Assembly (NCBI GenBank): GCA_030824575.1
Contig: JAVBXL010000022.1
Coordinates: 42,821 to 106,820, forward strand
DNA length: 64,000 nt
Direction: 5' to 3'
Source: a bacterium
GTDB taxonomy: Bacteria; Pseudomonadota; Alphaproteobacteria; Sphingomonadales; Sphingomonadaceae
Under the pieces are notes generated by a model, which was not told the origin of the DNA, made no database searches, and was given only the letters and a program-made list of their open reading frames with translations. The translations under genes were made by a program, and so were the position numbers. This document shows, in pieces, positions 61,484 to 64,000 of this stretch. Every line of letters starts with the position of its first letter. The stretch's first letter is position 1.

Positions 61484-61926
61484 TAGCCGACATCCTCATA
61501 GGTCCAGCCTGCGCGGCCGGGGAAGGCGAATTGGAAGCGAAACGGGTAGGCCTCCGCCGCGACCTTCATCTTCACGCGCGCATCATCCTGGATGACGGCC
61601 TCGCCACCCTTCACATCGATCATGGTGATGATGCTGTTCGCCCCCATCACCGCATAATCGACGGTGAGGAACGTGTTATCAGCGAGGCGCAGCTTGATGC
61701 CCTCGAAGCGATACCAGAGGATATCACCCGCCAGCATGCCCGGCCGCAGGATCTCATCTTCGAAGCGCTGCTCCGTCTTGTTCTTCTCGCCTGCCTTCAG
61801 CCGGCCGAGCGCGAACAGGGCGGCCTTGCCCTTGAGCGGCGCAGGCGGGTTCACATCGCGGGGGCACAGCTTGCCTTCCGCGACCAGGCGCGCCTCCAAC
61901 CGGGCGCGCGGCGTCATGCGCGACAT
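61483..61926 (-). CDS. DUF1064-like PD-(D/E)XK nuclease
   Basis: 147 residues. KNKTEQRFEDEIL, ILWYRFEGIKLRLADNTFLTVDYAVM and MIDVKGGEAVIQDDARVKMKVAAEAYPFRF follow the DUF1064 pattern, with a nuclease-type D and (I)DVK. Expected to be a phage resolvase or nuclease. ATG 61926 is chosen; a GTG at 61971 is in frame. A GA-loop hairpin CCCCGGACA/TGTCCGGGG lies upstream at 61990-62009. Confidence 0.75.
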   Translation of the reverse strand: MSRMTPRARLEARLVAEGKLCPRDVNPPAPLKGKAALFALGRLKAGEKNKTEQRFEDEILRPGMLAGDILWYRFEGIKLRLADNTFLTVDYAVMGANSIITMIDVKGGEAVIQDDARVKMKVAAEAYPFRFQFAFPGRAGWTYEDVG

Positions 61927-62019
61927 GGGGCGCACTCGTGATGAAGGGTTGGTTCGATAGTCATGTGGCACCCGCTGATCTCAGCCTCGCCCCGGACAGA
62001 TGTCCGGGGTCCGGTCAGA

Positions 62020-62532
62020 TCAGGGAATGATGACCCAGTCGTCGGCGAGCATGTCCGTCTGGCTGGCGAGCCAACCCATCAGGATCTTGCCGTCGGCCGT
62101 CTTCATGTTGATGCATGGTAGCACCGTGGCCGATCCGCCGTTGTAGCGGGCAAACTCGCTACACGGCTTCGACCAGAAATTTTCGAAGGCGATCGTGCGG
62201 CCTTCCAGCGGCCCAGACAAAGCGACCCACATATCCTTGCCGTTCCAGCCGGCACGAGCGATGCGCATGCCAGCCTTCAGGGCTTCGAGCGCCTCGCCGA
62301 ACGTCAGCTGATCGTGAACCCGATAGGATTTCTCGAACACGTCAGCGGGCGACCAACTGATGTAGCCTTCGTGGTCGGCATGGTTGGCCTTGCCGCCATC
62401 AAGATACTCAACAAGATAGCCCCCTGCATTGGGGTCTTCGTTAACGGGCATCACCCAGCCGCGATAATCATTGTATGTGCCGAGCGTCATAGGCGCGGCC
62501 TTGATCAGTTTCGTTCCGATGAACGTTTCCAT
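62020..62532 (-). CDS. Phage_gp49_66 + DUF2829 (Tad2-like) fusion protein
   Basis: 170 residues. Residues 1-70 (FIGTKLIKAAPMTLGTYNDYRGW, GGYLVEYLDGGKANHADHEGYISWSP) match the N4 gp49/Sf6 gp66 family. Residues 75-170 (TFGEALEALKAGMRIARAGWNGKDMW, a central insert, LMGWLASQTDMLADDWVII) match DUF2829, the fold of Tad2, a sponge that binds the Thoeris signal. Whether this one binds a signal nucleotide is not shown. GAGGAGG precedes the ATG. Confidence 0.78.
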   Translation of the reverse strand: METFIGTKLIKAAPMTLGTYNDYRGWVMPVNEDPNAGGYLVEYLDGGKANHADHEGYISWSPADVFEKSYRVHDQLTFGEALEALKAGMRIARAGWNGKDMWVALSGPLEGRTIAFENFWSKPCSEFARYNGGSATVLPCINMKTADGKILMGWLASQTDMLADDWVIIP

Positions 62533-62542
62533 GGCGACCTCC

Positions 62543-62767
62543 TCAGGTGACGTTGGCGCGGACAGCCGCGTCTTTGGCTTCCAGCAACTTTCGCAGCGCG
62601 ACGGTGCGCTCCGGGTTGCGGGGCAGGGTTTCGACGATGTGCCGGGCGAGCTCGCAGAACGGACGAGCCGGCAGGTGTGAATAATGGAAGTAGCGCAGGA
62701 TCGCGTCGGCGCCCATTTGCTCTGCCGTGAACTCGGTCGGCGGCGGATCGAAAGCAGCGTCCGTCAT
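62543..62767 (-). CDS. Small helical-hairpin protein (Acb2/Tad1 hairpin-like)
   Basis: 74 residues. After a polar N-terminus comes a helical hairpin RPFCELARHIVETLPRNPERTVALRKLLEAKDAAVRAN. This P-R-N-P-E-R-T-x-A-L-x-x-L-x-E-A-x-x-A-x-x-A pattern resembles the hairpin shared by Acb2 and Tad1 nucleotide sponges and also occurs in uncharacterised phage proteins. GAGGAGA precedes ATG 62767. It precedes the Tad2-like gene by ten bases. Confidence 0.6.
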   Translation of the reverse strand: MTDAAFDPPPTEFTAEQMGADAILRYFHYSHLPARPFCELARHIVETLPRNPERTVALRKLLEAKDAAVRANVT

Positions 62768-62948
62768 GATGATCTCCTCAAAATAAAGTGCGTCGGTGGT
62801 CACGATTTGCGGCAACGTACCCGCCCCCAGTCGAACCGCTTGGCCCCGCCGGGCGGCAATACCGGACCGCTCGGAGGGACATCGTGTCCTTGTTTGAACC
62901 CAGGCCGACGCGGCGTCTGGGCGAAGTCTCGAAAGGGGGTAGCTGGTG

Positions 62949-63686
62949 TCAGGGCGGCACGTGATCCTCGTGCGCCAGCCGCAACCGCTCGACGGCGGTC
63001 GCGAAATGCTTGGGATTATGCTCGATCCCGATGAACCGGCGACCGGCCTTCACCGCCGCGACGCCGCTCGAACCGGTTCCCATAAAGGGATCGCAAATGA
63101 TCTCGCCCGCTACGTTGGTGATGATCTTGTCCATCACCGCGTCCGGCTTCACGGTCGGATGCCCCCAGAGCTTCGACGGCTGGGAAGCCGCGGTGACATG
63201 GCGGTGCATGTCGGGATGCGCGCCGACCGGGTGATGGCCCTCCTGCCAGGCGTGGATGAAGAACTCGGTGTCCGAGATATCGTCCGACGCGACGACGTAG
63301 AATTCCGTATCGGCCAGATAATGCTTGTTCCGGTGCGGCGACGGGTTCGGCTTGATCCACACATGCACGCACACGCGCCGATAATTGCCGTTCAGATAGG
63401 TGAGCAGATCGGCCAGCTGGTCGTTATGGCAGAAGATGACGACGCTCGGATGCAGCAGGGGGTTGATGATCGTGTGATCAAAGCCCTGGTCCAGCCCCTC
63501 CGCAACGATCTGGTCGCTTGCGCCGCGTGCAGCACGGAACGTGCCACCGCCCGAATTGTCGAACAGATAGGGCGGGTCCGTCACCAGCGCGACCCGGCCG
63601 AGACGATGCAGCAGCTCGTTCGCGTCGCCCAGATACAGGGTGGCGCGCTCCATCGTGACGACGGTGGGGGTGACAGTGTCGAGCAT
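62949..63686 (-). CDS. Orphan adenine/cytosine-N4 DNA methyltransferase
   Basis: 245 residues. The catalytic motif TDPPYLFDNSGGG is near residue 35, and the AdoMet-binding motif DPFMGTGSSGVAAVKAGRRFIGIE is near the C-terminus; the HPTVKP segment lies between. This motif order is the beta class. No restriction enzyme is adjacent, so it probably protects phage DNA from host restriction. ATG 63686 overlaps the previous stop. Confidence 0.85.
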   Translation of the reverse strand: MLDTVTPTVVTMERATLYLGDANELLHRLGRVALVTDPPYLFDNSGGGTFRAARGASDQIVAEGLDQGFDHTIINPLLHPSVVIFCHNDQLADLLTYLNGNYRRVCVHVWIKPNPSPHRNKHYLADTEFYVVASDDISDTEFFIHAWQEGHHPVGAHPDMHRHVTAASQPSKLWGHPTVKPDAVMDKIITNVAGEIICDPFMGTGSSGVAAVKAGRRFIGIEHNPKHFATAVERLRLAHEDHVPP

Positions 63687-64000
63687 CAGCCGGCCGCCCG
63701 CTCCACGATCGGGATCACCGGTCCGCCGTTGACGCTTATCGACATCGTCGTGCCATCCTTGGCGCAAAGATCGTGAAGCTCTTTCAGTGCCTCCTGCACA
63801 CCTCCACCGGGCGGGATCAGCACATCGCGCTTGCCGACATGATTGGGCGGGCCGATCACGCCGCGCTGCTCCAGCTGCTCCACCAGCCGGGATGCCTGAT
63901 TATAGCCGATGCGCATCTGACGCTGGAGCCAGGAGGCGGACGCGTTCTGATGATCGACAACCAGGTTGAGCGCGGCGGTGAATCGCTCCGCGTCGTCCGC
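63686..64000 (-). CDS. FtsK gamma-domain protein (partial)
   Basis: The frame stays open to the right edge, so its start is outside. The first 60 visible residues (DDAERFTAALNLVVDHQ, WLQRQMRIGYNQASRLVEQLEQRGVIGPPNHVGKRDVL) match the FtsK gamma winged helix, which binds KOPS-like DNA. The C-terminal 35 residues (EALKELHDLCAKDGTTMSISVNGG) form another small domain. There is no room for an FtsK motor downstream, so it is a stand-alone or fused DNA-binding protein. Confidence 0.75.
   Translation of the reverse strand, partial: ADDAERFTAALNLVVDHQNASASWLQRQMRIGYNQASRLVEQLEQRGVIGPPNHVGKRDVLIPPGGGVQEALKELHDLCAKDGTTMSISVNGGPVIPIVERAAG

Noticed and set aside
21452..64000. Integrase, transposase or repressor genes
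   Set aside because: None recognised in the window; the prophage continues past the right edge, so absence cannot be concluded.

Overview
The window is high-GC, tightly packed alphaproteobacterial DNA. Host gene content (amine dehydrogenase, urea transporter, Tad pilus locus) and an intergenic palindrome style I associate with this family suggest a sphingomonad (Sphingobium/Sphingomonas-like). This is inferred from content and style; no rRNA or tRNA was seen to confirm it.

Bases 1 to about 21,450 are chromosomal. First comes a quinohemoprotein amine dehydrogenase operon in the order qhpA (3' part only)-D-C-B-G-F-E. It encodes the periplasmic enzyme, the radical SAM thioether-forming enzyme, the cross-linked CTQ-bearing gamma subunit, a flavoprotein, an exporter and a leader peptidase. 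Next are a HupE/UreJ-like protein and a PPIC-type isomerase, read leftwards. A urtABCDE urea ABC transporter follows, then a DUF2147 protein. A leftward Tad/Flp pilus operon (cpaA-B-C-D-E-tadB-tadC) lacks both the expected CpaF/TadA ATPase gene and a pilin gene.

From about 21.6 kb to the right edge the DNA is a prophage. Its structural genes resemble temperate podoviruses of the Bordetella BPP-1 type: DUF2280 small terminase, TerL, portal, Bbp19-like protein, scaffold, major capsid, Bbp16-like cement, tail tubular A, nozzle, internal virion proteins, fibres, holin and endolysin. These read leftwards. The left end carries a rightward, translationally coupled cargo operon. It is a PRTRC cassette: ParB, proteins E, C, F, B, A and ThiF. 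Together these encode a ubiquitin-like protein ending in glycine, an E2-like protein, an E1-like enzyme and a JAMM peptidase. The operon continues with a Myb-like protein, a PD-(D/E)XK nuclease and an SNF2 helicase. The right part holds a replication initiator gene with an internal iteron array, HNH and DUF1064-type nucleases, a fusion protein carrying a DUF2829 (Tad2-like) domain, a small helical-hairpin protein reminiscent of Acb2/Tad1, an orphan methyltransferase and an FtsK-gamma-domain protein. No integrase, repressor or second prophage end lies inside the window.

Two regulatory structures stand out. One is a seven-copy bipartite element (GTCGATTCAA, 16 bases, then roughly CATAGN) upstream of late-gene blocks, which looks like a dedicated phage late promoter. 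The other is a 17-bp-period iteron array inside the replication gene, which looks like an origin.
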